In this document: positions 18,858 to 27,123 of the stretch, piece after piece
Layout of the letters: each line of letters opens with the position of its first letter
Numbering within the stretch: the stretch's first letter is position 1
Assembly: GCA_903924465.1 (NCBI GenBank)
Contig: CAIYBN010000144.1
Location: 1-64,000 of the forward strand
Source of the DNA: an uncultured Myxococcales bacterium
GTDB lineage: Bacteria; Myxococcota_A; UBA9042
Direction of reading: 5' to 3'
Length of the DNA stretch: 64,000 nucleotides
Position numbers and translations under genes: made by a program
Notes under the pieces: model-generated
Databases searched by the model: none
The model's input: the letters and a program-made list of their open reading frames with translations, nothing else
What the model was told of the DNA's origin: nothing

Positions 18858-19928
18858 CTAGCACACACGCGCGCGCGGTGCACTCGCGCGGACCAGACGG
18901 TCGGCGATTGCGGGCCACAAACCATCGCTGCGCGTCACCGGCTCCGCGTACAAGCGGCCGGTGGCGGTGTCCATCTCGCGCAGACACGCGAACAAGCGAC
19001 GTGCTGCGGTTCCATCGCTGCCGTCCGGGCTGAGCAGCACAAGCTTCACGCGGTCGACAGGGACCCGCGCGCGCTCCACTTCGCCACTTCCGCTGACCAC
19101 GAGGACGACGTCCCCCGGACGGAACAGCTGATCGCACAGGCGCACACGGAGTTGGCCCAAGGGCGCCGGCAGCAAGCGCAGCGGCTTGTCGGGCGCGTAG
19201 TGGCTGGCCAGCATGCCGGGCGACGGCAACGCCAGCGGCGACACGTCGGGCTTGCAGATCGGCTGCCCCGTCACCGTGGCAATCTGATCCGCGGTCACGC
19301 CGCCTGGCCGCAGCAGCGCGCACGCGCCGTCGGCTTGCACGGCGACCACGGTCGATTCCACGCCGATCGCGCAGGGCCCGCCATCGACGATCCAGGCAAT
19401 CCGCTCAGCGAGTTCCGCGTGCACGTGTGCCGCGGTCGTCGGACTCACACGACCAAAGCGGTTGGCACTCGGCGCAGCAAGCGGTTGGCCCAACTGCGTG
19501 AGGATTGCCTGCGCAACTGGATGCGCCGGCATGCGGATCGCGACGCTGTCCAGCCCCGCCGTGCACAGGTCCGGCACACCCGCAGCGCGCGGCAGCACGA
19601 GCGTGAGCGGTCCAGGCCAAAACGCGTCGGCGAGCCGATCCGCAGAGCGCCGCGCTGCGGGAGACAACCGCGCCAGATCAACCAGCCCGGCCGCCGATAA
19701 CGCCTCCAGACGCTGACCCGGCGGGCTGGGCTGGACATGGGCAATCAGCGGATCAAACGTCGGCCGTTCCTTGGCCGCGAAGATTCGCGCCAAGGCCAGC
19801 GGATCCAGCGCCAGTCCGGCCAAGCCGTAGACGGTCTCGGTTGGGATCGCCACCAGCTCGCCGCGCGCCAGGGCTGCAACGGCGCGGGTCAGGTGCGCGG
19901 GCGTGGGCGGCAGAATTTCCGCAGTCAT
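18858..19928 (-). CDS. sua5: L-threonylcarbamoyladenylate synthase, Sua5 type
   Basis: This 356-residue enzyme makes threonylcarbamoyl-AMP from threonine, bicarbonate and ATP for the t6A modification of tRNA. The YrdC domain shows P-T-E-T-V-Y-G-L near the N-terminus, the K-E-R-P-T substrate motif, P-S-A-N-R-F-G and the E-S-T-V-V / R-P-G-G-V segments. The linker S-P-G-M-x-x-x-H-Y-A-P and a following C-terminal domain mark it as the longer Sua5 form rather than TsaC. Its ATG overlaps the stop of the DUF692 gene (ATGA at 19925-19928), which fixes the start and implies translational coupling. The link to the upstream genes may be only operonic. Confidence 0.93.
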   Translation of the reverse strand: MTAEILPPTPAHLTRAVAALARGELVAIPTETVYGLAGLALDPLALARIFAAKERPTFDPLIAHVQPSPPGQRLEALSAAGLVDLARLSPAARRSADRLADAFWPGPLTLVLPRAAGVPDLCTAGLDSVAIRMPAHPVAQAILTQLGQPLAAPSANRFGRVSPTTAAHVHAELAERIAWIVDGGPCAIGVESTVVAVQADGACALLRPGGVTADQIATVTGQPICKPDVSPLALPSPGMLASHYAPDKPLRLLPAPLGQLRVRLCDQLFRPGDVVLVVSGSGEVERARVPVDRVKLVLLSPDGSDGTAARRLFACLREMDTATGRLYAEPVTRSDGLWPAIADRLVRASAPRARVC

Positions 19929-21571
19929 GCCAACTCCAGTCGCGCGATGGCGCCCATTTGGACCCAGGCTGCCAGCCACAGGCCCACGTACAACTCGAGC
20001 GCGGCGGCGGCAGCCGGATCCGCGTCAACCACCGCCGCGATCGCCAGCCCGAGCGCCATCCCCGCCATCACGTGCGCCAGAAGCTGCGCTTCGACCGGAT
20101 GCAGTTCTCGCCGGTTCACGCGCCAGACGTTGCGCGCCACCAGCCAAACTTGCCGACCGGGCGCCGTGGGCAGCACCGCGAAGTCCAAGTCCACCCGCTG
20201 CGTGGCCGGCGCGAAATGCAGTCGCAACCGGCCTTCGTCGGACAGCGACAGCCCGTGCAGCAGACGTCTGTCCAAGGGTGGCGTCGCGGGTGCCAGATGC
20301 GCGCACACCATCGCCAGTTCCAGCAGCGCCAGCGCGGCCGCGTGTGGGGGCCACTGGTGTTGGGTCACAAGCCAGGCGGGCAGCCGTTCGCCGTAGCGCT
20401 CCAATGCCCAGGATTGCGGCGGCATGGCCTGCCGATAAGCCGCCGCCATCGCCAGGAATGCCTGCTTGCCCATGAATTTCCGCAACAGTGGATAGTCCTC
20501 CAGCAGGGCGTCCTCGCACCGCGCGACGTACATCTGTCGGTGAATGGCGACGCGCGCGTCCGGCGTCAGGCGACCCTGCGCCGCGATCCACTGGCTGGCC
20601 GGCAAGCCCGTCGGGCGCCCCGTCACTTCATCCAACATCCAGCGCATCAGCGCCGCCAACGCCGGGGCAGCCGGAACCTGCGGTGGTTGCCGCCGCGTCG
20701 GCACCACGGGCGGCGCCAGCGGCTTGGGCACAGCCAGATCCGCCACGTGCGCCCACGTCGCTTGCGCCTCGCGCCACGTCGCAGCGAACGATGGGATGGC
20801 AAAGTCCCACTCCAACAGCAGCGATCGCCCGCCACAGGCCGCAAAAGCGGCACGCAGAACCTCCCACACCGGCGGATCCACCGGGCCGATGTGACTGTCG
20901 AACAGGTGCGTCTCGAACGTCGTATGCCCCGCCACGTGCATTTGGCAGACGCGGTCCCAAGGCATCGCGGCCAAATACTCCTGCCAGGAGAAATCATGAT
21001 TGTGCGAGGCCACATAGACGTTATTCACGTCCAGCAACACACCGCAGTCAGCGTCCTGCGCCAGCCGCGCAAGAAACTGCCACTCCGGCATCGTCGTTTG
21101 GTGAAACTGCAAGTAGCTCGACGGATTCTCGACGATCAACGGCCGCTCCAGCACATCCTGGACCTGCCGCACGCGCTGGGTCATCCAGGCGAGCATGTCC
21201 TCGCTGTAGGGCACGGGCAGCAGGTCGTGGCTCTGCCGTCCGTCGATGCCCGTCCAGCACAGGTGATCCGAGACCCACGGCACCTGCCAGCGGTCCGCGA
21301 GCTTCTTGATCCCGCGGAGGTACGCCAAATCCAGCGGATCAGTCGAGCCGAGATTCAGGCTCACGCCATGCAGGACGATCGGATAGCGTTCAGCGAGTTG
21401 ATCCAGCGCGTGGCGGAGCCAGCCTTCGTGGATCAGCGCATTGTCGGCAATCACCTCGAACCAGCCGACGTTCGGCCGCTGTCGCAGGATCGTCGGAATG
21501 TGCTTGCCGCGCAGGCCAAGCCCAAGGCCGAGGTCCGGCAGGTTCCAGCGGTTGGCGATCGGCTCCGACAT
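19925..21571 (-). CDS. DUF692 (MNIO) enzyme fused to a DUF2063 domain
   Basis: The 548-residue protein joins two families that are usually separate neighbouring genes. Residues ~10-285 carry the MNIO metal-site motifs: H68 (L-H-G-V-S-L), D102-H103 (S-D-H-L), E148-N149 (E-N-P-S), D181 and N183 (D-V-N-N), H212/H216 (H-V-A-G-H), D225/H227 and E254. Characterised MNIOs such as MbnB oxidise cysteines in peptides using two or three iron ions. After a Pro-rich linker, residues ~305-545 resemble DUF2063, the HvfC/BufC-type partner that presents the substrate. TGA of the upstream gene lies three bases before this ATG. The substrate is unknown and no typical small precursor gene adjoins it. Confidence 0.9.
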   Translation of the reverse strand: MSEPIANRWNLPDLGLGLGLRGKHIPTILRQRPNVGWFEVIADNALIHEGWLRHALDQLAERYPIVLHGVSLNLGSTDPLDLAYLRGIKKLADRWQVPWVSDHLCWTGIDGRQSHDLLPVPYSEDMLAWMTQRVRQVQDVLERPLIVENPSSYLQFHQTTMPEWQFLARLAQDADCGVLLDVNNVYVASHNHDFSWQEYLAAMPWDRVCQMHVAGHTTFETHLFDSHIGPVDPPVWEVLRAAFAACGGRSLLLEWDFAIPSFAATWREAQATWAHVADLAVPKPLAPPVVPTRRQPPQVPAAPALAALMRWMLDEVTGRPTGLPASQWIAAQGRLTPDARVAIHRQMYVARCEDALLEDYPLLRKFMGKQAFLAMAAAYRQAMPPQSWALERYGERLPAWLVTQHQWPPHAAALALLELAMVCAHLAPATPPLDRRLLHGLSLSDEGRLRLHFAPATQRVDLDFAVLPTAPGRQVWLVARNVWRVNRRELHPVEAQLLAHVMAGMALGLAIAAVVDADPAAAAALELYVGLWLAAWVQMGAIARLELA

Positions 21572-21574
21572 CGC

Positions 21575-23350
21575 TCAGCTCCGCGGTTTGTCGAGCGTGA
21601 ACGGCAGCAGGATCGGGAACTCGGCCGCGCGCGGCGCCGACTGCGGCGGAATCGGCCAATCCTGCCAGACGCCCGAGCGCAGCAGCGTCAGGCCGTGGCC
21701 CGGTCGCACACGAATCGCAGTCAAATCGTCCATTTGGGATAGCGCCGTCACTTGGGCGGCAAAACCATCCGCGGCGATTTGGCTGAGTCGCAACGTGACG
21801 CGCCGCACCTCGCAAACTTCCTCGCGTGACACCGCGCGGGCAACCAGGGACAGGCACGTGCCGTCCGCAAATACGATCATCGGCTCAGCCGCCCGGGCCT
21901 GCTGCTGCGCGAACCACGCCGGATTGTGCACGGCCAAATCGGCCAGCAACGTTTCCACCAGCGCCGTCGATTGCGGGCAATCGAATCGACACGGCACATG
22001 CCGCAAGGGCGTCTGCGCTTCTTCGCCCAGCAGGCCCGGCACCGATGTCAGTCGCGCATCGAAGTACTGCGTCCGCAGCGCGGCACGCAGGATCGCGATC
22101 GCGTTGTCGGCGCCGCGGGCATGTTCGACGATTTCCGCGTGGGCATCGACAAACGCCTCGACGCAGCACGACGGGTAGCCGTACAAAGCGCCCAGCTTGC
22201 GGTGGGATTCAGCGATGTCCTGCCATCGGGAGCGCTGATCCTCGAGAACGTGGGGTTGCGGCCGCTGCAGGTTCGTCGATTCTTCCAGCAGGCACGTGGC
22301 AGCGTCCTCTGCGGTCACCGCCACCACCGTCAGCACGCGATCACCGTCTTCAGCGGCGCGAATCACACCACCGGTTCCCGCATCGACCGTCGCTGCAGCG
22401 ACGACATGCCAGCCACGCGCCGCGAAAGCCCTGCGAAATTCGGACATTTCAGACAAGGGTAGAAAGAGTCGCCAAGCGCGGCGCAGCCCGAGCGCCAAGC
22501 CGCGACCTTCGACGCAATCCAGATCCACGTGCGCAGCGGCGCGGGGATGTTGGCGCGATGGCAGCCGCAGCCACGCGTGCCAATCGGGCCCCGGGCCACC
22601 GGGTCGATCCAGAAGCGCGGCCGGAACACCGGAACACCCATTCGGATTTTCAGGACCCAAGCGCAGCGGACACCGATCACAGGCCGCAACATGACGCGCC
22701 GCCGCTTGCGTGCGCTCGTGTCGCGTCGTGGGCTCGACGTCCATTCCGGCCAAACAGCTCGGCCACAGCCCCGAGCGCATCAGTCGCACGTCGGTTCGAA
22801 GGGCCGTCGGCCACGCGGCGATCACCGCGTCCAAAGCGGGCGCCTCCGTCGGATCGAGCCATGGCAACGCGATCACGGTAACGGAGCGCGCCAGTCCCGA
22901 CAGTTCCGCAAGATCGTCCAACGCGTGCACCGTCCGCGCCGCGACACGCCAGCGCAGCCGCACGGCCAGTCCGTGGAAACCCGCCAACGTGATCGCGTCA
23001 CGCAATCCTTCAAACTCCTGCGTCTCGCCGGTCCACGCACGCGACGCGCCCGACGTGGGCGCACGCACCGCCCACTCGACCGAATCGGCATGACCCGCTG
23101 CCAGCGTTTCCAGGAGCGGCTCGTCAGCGCGCTGCAGGCGTACAGCCACGCAGGCACCGGCGGCGACCAAACGGCGCAGGGCGTCCAGCAGCTGTGGCAA
23201 AGCTACGTCCGTCTCGGCCAGCAGGGTCACCGTTGGTTCCGCTGCGAGGCGTTGCTGAAGCGCAGCCGGATCGCTCGCCAGCACCGTTTGCAGCGTCCAG
23301 ATTTGGCGGTTCGCCGACTGGCGTGTCTCTTGCGGCAGTGACGCGACCAA
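21575..23350 (-). CDS. Radical-SAM-like protein without the Fe-S motif, with a DUF483-like C-terminal domain
   Basis: The 591-residue protein has an N-terminal half whose strand-helix pattern resembles a radical-SAM TIM barrel (from about residue 35 to 210). The C-x3-C-x2-C cluster motif is absent; a C-x2-C-x11-C-S-G set (C224, C227, C239) sits where C-terminal cluster ligands often lie. The C-terminal half carries G-Y-P-S-C-C (391-396) and P-C-R-F-D-C (453-458), which I associate with DUF483. The start is TTG, three bases after the upstream stop and behind GGGTGAAG. Three bases separate it from the DUF692 fusion gene, so the two probably act together. Function is inferred from context only. 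Confidence 0.65.
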   Translation of the reverse strand: MVASLPQETRQSANRQIWTLQTVLASDPAALQQRLAAEPTVTLLAETDVALPQLLDALRRLVAAGACVAVRLQRADEPLLETLAAGHADSVEWAVRAPTSGASRAWTGETQEFEGLRDAITLAGFHGLAVRLRWRVAARTVHALDDLAELSGLARSVTVIALPWLDPTEAPALDAVIAAWPTALRTDVRLMRSGLWPSCLAGMDVEPTTRHERTQAAARHVAACDRCPLRLGPENPNGCSGVPAALLDRPGGPGPDWHAWLRLPSRQHPRAAAHVDLDCVEGRGLALGLRRAWRLFLPLSEMSEFRRAFAARGWHVVAAATVDAGTGGVIRAAEDGDRVLTVVAVTAEDAATCLLEESTNLQRPQPHVLEDQRSRWQDIAESHRKLGALYGYPSCCVEAFVDAHAEIVEHARGADNAIAILRAALRTQYFDARLTSVPGLLGEEAQTPLRHVPCRFDCPQSTALVETLLADLAVHNPAWFAQQQARAAEPMIVFADGTCLSLVARAVSREEVCEVRRVTLRLSQIAADGFAAQVTALSQMDDLTAIRVRPGHGLTLLRSGVWQDWPIPPQSAPRAAEFPILLPFTLDKPRS

Positions 23351-23353
23351 GAT

Positions 23354-24397
23354 CTACTTCACCCGAACCCAGTTGCGCGCTGGAAAACCGCGGCTCGCCG
23401 GTGGCGGCTGCACCGACAGCACGTAGCTTGCCCGGCGGTTGCGCGCCTCGTCGACGCTGTCGGCCGTCGGCACTTTCAACGCCGTCTCGCCAAATCCCTG
23501 CGACTGGATCGGCACCTTGATGCCGTGCGCCGCGAACCACGTGGCGATCGCGTGCGCCCGTTTGCGCGACAACTCCAGGTTGTCCGCCGCCTGACCGACG
23601 GTATCCGTATACCCGCCGATGTACAGCTCGATCAGCAGCACGCCCGCAACCGCCTTCAGCTGCTTCTGAATCCGCTCCAACGGCTCGGTCAGCTTGGGCT
23701 CTTCCGTCGGCCGGATGTCCCACTTACCCGACTCGAAAATCACATCCTGGTGCGGAATGTCGACAAACGTGACCGATTCGATGCCACTCCAATAATCCGC
23801 TTGATCGAAAGCGCGAAGTTGAAATTGCCCAACCACTTCATCAGGTTTCTGCTGCCAGGTGACCGTCAAAGGCGTGCCGGGCGCTTCGCCCGCAAAGGTC
23901 TTGCTCACGTTGGCGATCGGCTTGCCGTCGTCACCCATCACATCAAGTTCGATCTTGCCGGCGGGCTCCGTCAGCCGCACCGTGATCTTGCGGCCGTTTT
24001 CATCGACATCCGCCGGTGCGATCTGGATCTTCGGCGGTTCACCGACGCGCGAGTCGAACTGCACGTCAAAATTGGCGAATTTCTCCTTGCCGGCCTGGCC
24101 CGATAGCTTGCACGTGTATTGAAACACGCCCTTCACAATCGGCAACGGCACGCGTTTCTCGGCGCCGGCGCGTAGGCCTGCGACGCTGAAATTCACGTCC
24201 TGACCGTCGGAGCGCTTGCAGGCAAACTGCACGGCATTGAACGCCCGCAGCGGCTTGAATCCCAGCCACGGGTGGTCTTTGGGCAATTGTGCCGTGCCGT
24301 GAACGGAAAAGCCCAGCTCATCCGCGCTGACCTGCGCAAACGCAGAACCAGCGAAAAACAGGGAAAAAACCAGTGAGAGCGGTGTGATCCAGCGCAT
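23354..24397 (-). CDS. OmpA-family outer-membrane or periplasmic protein
   Basis: The 347-residue protein has a Sec signal peptide (ending S-A-F-A-Q), a middle beta-rich region of about 200 residues with two cysteines, and a C-terminal OmpA-like peptidoglycan-binding domain. That domain shows G-Y-T-D-T-V-G, N-L-E-L-S-R-K-R-A, G-F-G-E and the closing A-R-N-R-R-A. The family binds meso-diaminopimelate and tethers envelope components to the cell wall. The start at 24397 has GGAGG six bases upstream. The downstream gene begins three bases after its stop, tying it to the DUF483/DUF692 pair. The middle region resembles no family I can name. Confidence 0.85.
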   Translation of the reverse strand: MRWITPLSLVFSLFFAGSAFAQVSADELGFSVHGTAQLPKDHPWLGFKPLRAFNAVQFACKRSDGQDVNFSVAGLRAGAEKRVPLPIVKGVFQYTCKLSGQAGKEKFANFDVQFDSRVGEPPKIQIAPADVDENGRKITVRLTEPAGKIELDVMGDDGKPIANVSKTFAGEAPGTPLTVTWQQKPDEVVGQFQLRAFDQADYWSGIESVTFVDIPHQDVIFESGKWDIRPTEEPKLTEPLERIQKQLKAVAGVLLIELYIGGYTDTVGQAADNLELSRKRAHAIATWFAAHGIKVPIQSQGFGETALKVPTADSVDEARNRRASYVLSVQPPPASRGFPARNWVRVK

Positions 24398-24462
24398 GGC
24401 GGCCTCCACGTCAACCGCGAGCAGTGTAGCACATCGCGTCGACGTCGATAGTTCGCTCCCAG

Positions 24463-24891
24463 CTACTGTCCGGCCGTGCGCGGCACCTGAATCGACTCGC
24501 AGACGTCGTCGCCGTCGGGACTCATCTCGTTGTCCTTGGCGCATTGGTCGCGCGCGCCATTGGCACCCAGGCTCAACAGCACCAGCACCTCGCGCCCTTC
24601 CTGCTCCAGCACCAGCGGATGCTGCCAATAGTCCAGCGTCACGTCACGGCCGCCGAAGGCCGTCTTGGTTTCGCGCAGGAAATTCGCCAGATCGTCGGCC
24701 TGACCGGGCCGCGGAATCCGGTTGCCCATCTCCGCTTCGCCGCGCAGGAGCTTGGCGGTGTCCTGGATCTCACTGCGCTGCAAGATGGTGCGCACGGCGT
24801 TTTGCACTTTCGCCACCGTCTCCTTGCCTTCCGACGCGGCGACGGCAACGGTGCCCGTGAGCAGCAACAACGGCATGACGCGTCCGAGCAT
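24463..24891 (-). CDS. Small exported protein of unknown function
   Basis: The 142-residue protein begins with a signal-like hydrophobic stretch (about residues 6-19). A helical, charged body follows, and the C-terminal part contains two cysteines 14 residues apart in an Asp/Glu-rich loop. I do not recognise a family. Its ATG overlaps the TAA of the upstream cNMP-domain gene (TAATG), which indicates coupled translation and shared function. The next gene starts 65 bases downstream. In the context of the DUF692 cluster it could be a substrate or accessory protein, but nothing in the sequence proves that. Confidence 0.7.
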   Translation of the reverse strand: MLGRVMPLLLLTGTVAVAASEGKETVAKVQNAVRTILQRSEIQDTAKLLRGEAEMGNRIPRPGQADDLANFLRETKTAFGGRDVTLDYWQHPLVLEQEGREVLVLLSLGANGARDQCAKDNEMSPDGDDVCESIQVPRTAGQ

Positions 24892-26891
24892 TACGGCTCA
24901 CCCCGCATCGCCTGGAGGCGTTCCGCGGCGACTTCCCACAAGCGCATCGCTGCCGCCGGATCCCGCGCCAAGGCTTGCTGGGTCGCCGCCGCGGGCACGC
25001 GCAGCAGTTCCACCGCCGTCGTCGTCCGCACGGTCGCATTGCGCGGCGCGCCGGTCAGCAACGCCAGCTCGCCAAACCAGTCGCGCGGTCCGAGCGTGCC
25101 CGTCTGGACGTCCTGCTGCCAGACGCTGCACGTGCCACCCAAAATCACGAAGACGTCCTGCCCCGGCTCGCCGGCCTGCAGGATCACTTCACCCGCCGCG
25201 TGGGTTTCAGGCTGCGTTTGCGCCACGATCGCGGCCAAATCGTGCGGGTTCAGTCCGGCAAAAAGCGCGTGTTCCCGCAGTGCTGCAGTGTGGCGCAGTT
25301 GCCGGCGGATTTCCGCGGCGCTTGTCACCGAATTCTGCACAAGCAGCTGGCACGCATCCCGTGACAGGGTGTACAGCTGCACTGGACCATCGGCGATGAC
25401 GTGGGCCGTGCGCGGCGTCTCTTCAAAGACCGCAGATTCACCGAAGAAATCACCCGGCCCGAGGCGGGCGAGTTGATGCCGCACGCCAGCCAAATCCTCC
25501 CACTCGACCACAGCGTGGCCTTCAACCAGGCAGCACAGCCGATCGCCGGGATCCCCTTGGCGCAGGATCGTGTCGCCGGAACGCCAAGCCTCGCGCATCA
25601 TCTGCACCGGTAGGCCACCGAGCACCGCGTCGCCCAGCTGCTCCAGGAACGGCACTTGCCGCGCCGCTTGCAGGAACAGCTCGCCGTAATCCGCCGTGCT
25701 AATGGCCACGTCGGCGTGGGTGCGTTTCGGCCACAGCTGGCGCGCCAGGTCGGTCAGCACTGCCGCCAGCCCAACCAGCAAAACGACCAGCCACAGCACG
25801 GTCAAGCCCAGCGGCAGCGCCGCCCACAGCGCATTGCCGTGGCGAATGCCACCGTTGACCAGTTCCAAAGTCCATGGCAGCAGGCGCCGCGCGGTCAGCA
25901 GCCACGTCACGAGCACGTGCAGCGCGCTCAAGCTGGCGGCGAGGACGTAACGCGCCTCGATATCCGACATCGGCTTGCGCTGCCACAGGTTCTTGACGGC
26001 GCGGCGGACCAGCCAAGCGCGGGCCCGGCTGCCCAGCGCGGGCGTCGCTGTTGCGAGGCTCAGGAGCGTGCGCGCATCCGTTGGCAGTTCCGGCGAGGTG
26101 TTGACCAGCAAAGCGAGGCTGCACATCCAGACAGCGACCCGCCACAGGGGCTGCGGCGACAGCCAGACGCCGGTGACCGACACCAGCAGCGCCAGCGCCA
26201 GCACACTCAATCCCGACCACGCAATCACCAGGGCGCGTCGTCGTTCCATCGCGGTCATCGCCGCGCTCGTCACCTCCGCACCCGCTTGCCAGCGGAGACG
26301 CAGCGACTGCGCCGCGCCCGGCAAGCCCACCGCCTGCGCCGCCAAGCCACGCGCCAGCGTCCGCAGCAGAAGCAGGGTCACCAGCAGGCCTGCAGTCAAC
26401 ACCGCCACGTCACTGCCGTTCAGCCCAAACGGCGGCGGCAACAGCCGCGGGATGGCCAGCCACAGCAAGAGCCACACGAGCGCACACGCGCTGAATGCTT
26501 GCGCACCGCGCAGCCAGACACCGGTCGGCACGTGACGCAGGATGCGCCCAATGAACGCGGTGCCCGGAAGCGCCAGCCCCCACGCTGTGCGGCTATCCTG
26601 AAGCACGTGACCGTCTTCCAGACGCACGAGTGCGCGCACGACCGCCAGCGGTGGGAGCGGCGGCTGGTGAATCGCGGCCTGTTGCAGCAACTCAGCCAAC
26701 GTCCGCGGCGTGGCGAGCCAACGCGCGACGACGGCGCTTTCCGCATCCAGTTCAACGCCCATTGCGCCGCGGATCACGGTACACGTGCCGTCGGCCGCCG
26801 GACGCACCCGCGCATCGCCTGCCAGGTGCCAGGACCGGAGCGAATCCGCCGACCGCGTCTGCGGCCGGTGCAGCGGTAGCAACGGAGTCAT
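24891..26891 (-). CDS. Membrane protein with PqqD-like domain, degenerate M50-like region and two cNMP-binding domains
   Basis: The 666-residue protein has four parts. Residues ~25-100 resemble a PqqD-like domain. Residues ~130-385 hold several membrane helices laid out like 'peptide zinc metalloprotease' M50 proteins. Where those have H-E-x-x-H this one reads R177-T-L-A-R181, and the second site N-x-x-P...D is partly kept (N264, P267, D272). The zinc site is therefore lost and it is probably a pseudoprotease. Residues ~436-520 and ~550-640 are cyclic-nucleotide-binding folds with G-E-S-A...P-R-T-A-x-V and G-E-L-A...P-R-N-A-x-V loops. The start at 26891 is uncertain (weak ribosome-binding site). 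It heads the DUF692 cluster. Confidence 0.8.
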   Translation of the reverse strand: MTPLLPLHRPQTRSADSLRSWHLAGDARVRPAADGTCTVIRGAMGVELDAESAVVARWLATPRTLAELLQQAAIHQPPLPPLAVVRALVRLEDGHVLQDSRTAWGLALPGTAFIGRILRHVPTGVWLRGAQAFSACALVWLLLWLAIPRLLPPPFGLNGSDVAVLTAGLLVTLLLLRTLARGLAAQAVGLPGAAQSLRLRWQAGAEVTSAAMTAMERRRALVIAWSGLSVLALALLVSVTGVWLSPQPLWRVAVWMCSLALLVNTSPELPTDARTLLSLATATPALGSRARAWLVRRAVKNLWQRKPMSDIEARYVLAASLSALHVLVTWLLTARRLLPWTLELVNGGIRHGNALWAALPLGLTVLWLVVLLVGLAAVLTDLARQLWPKRTHADVAISTADYGELFLQAARQVPFLEQLGDAVLGGLPVQMMREAWRSGDTILRQGDPGDRLCCLVEGHAVVEWEDLAGVRHQLARLGPGDFFGESAVFEETPRTAHVIADGPVQLYTLSRDACQLLVQNSVTSAAEIRRQLRHTAALREHALFAGLNPHDLAAIVAQTQPETHAAGEVILQAGEPGQDVFVILGGTCSVWQQDVQTGTLGPRDWFGELALLTGAPRNATVRTTTAVELLRVPAAATQQALARDPAAAMRLWEVAAERLQAMRGEP

Positions 26892-27123
26892 GACCGGATC
26901 GTGAAAGGTGGGCGTTCCTGGCGACAACGGCCCCGTGCCTTGGCGCGTCAGAAGTTGTTGATCTCGTGTGCTTGTGTTGTCACAGTGGCGCAATCCTGCG
27001 GCGAACTGCAACTTCCGTCAAGCGCGGGAAATTCCGCTCAACCGCTGCGTGGCGCAAGAGACTCTGGTAGACTCGTTCGATTGCCGCTTTCTGCGGCGCG
27101 ATTTGGCCTGTTTGGGGGTTAGG

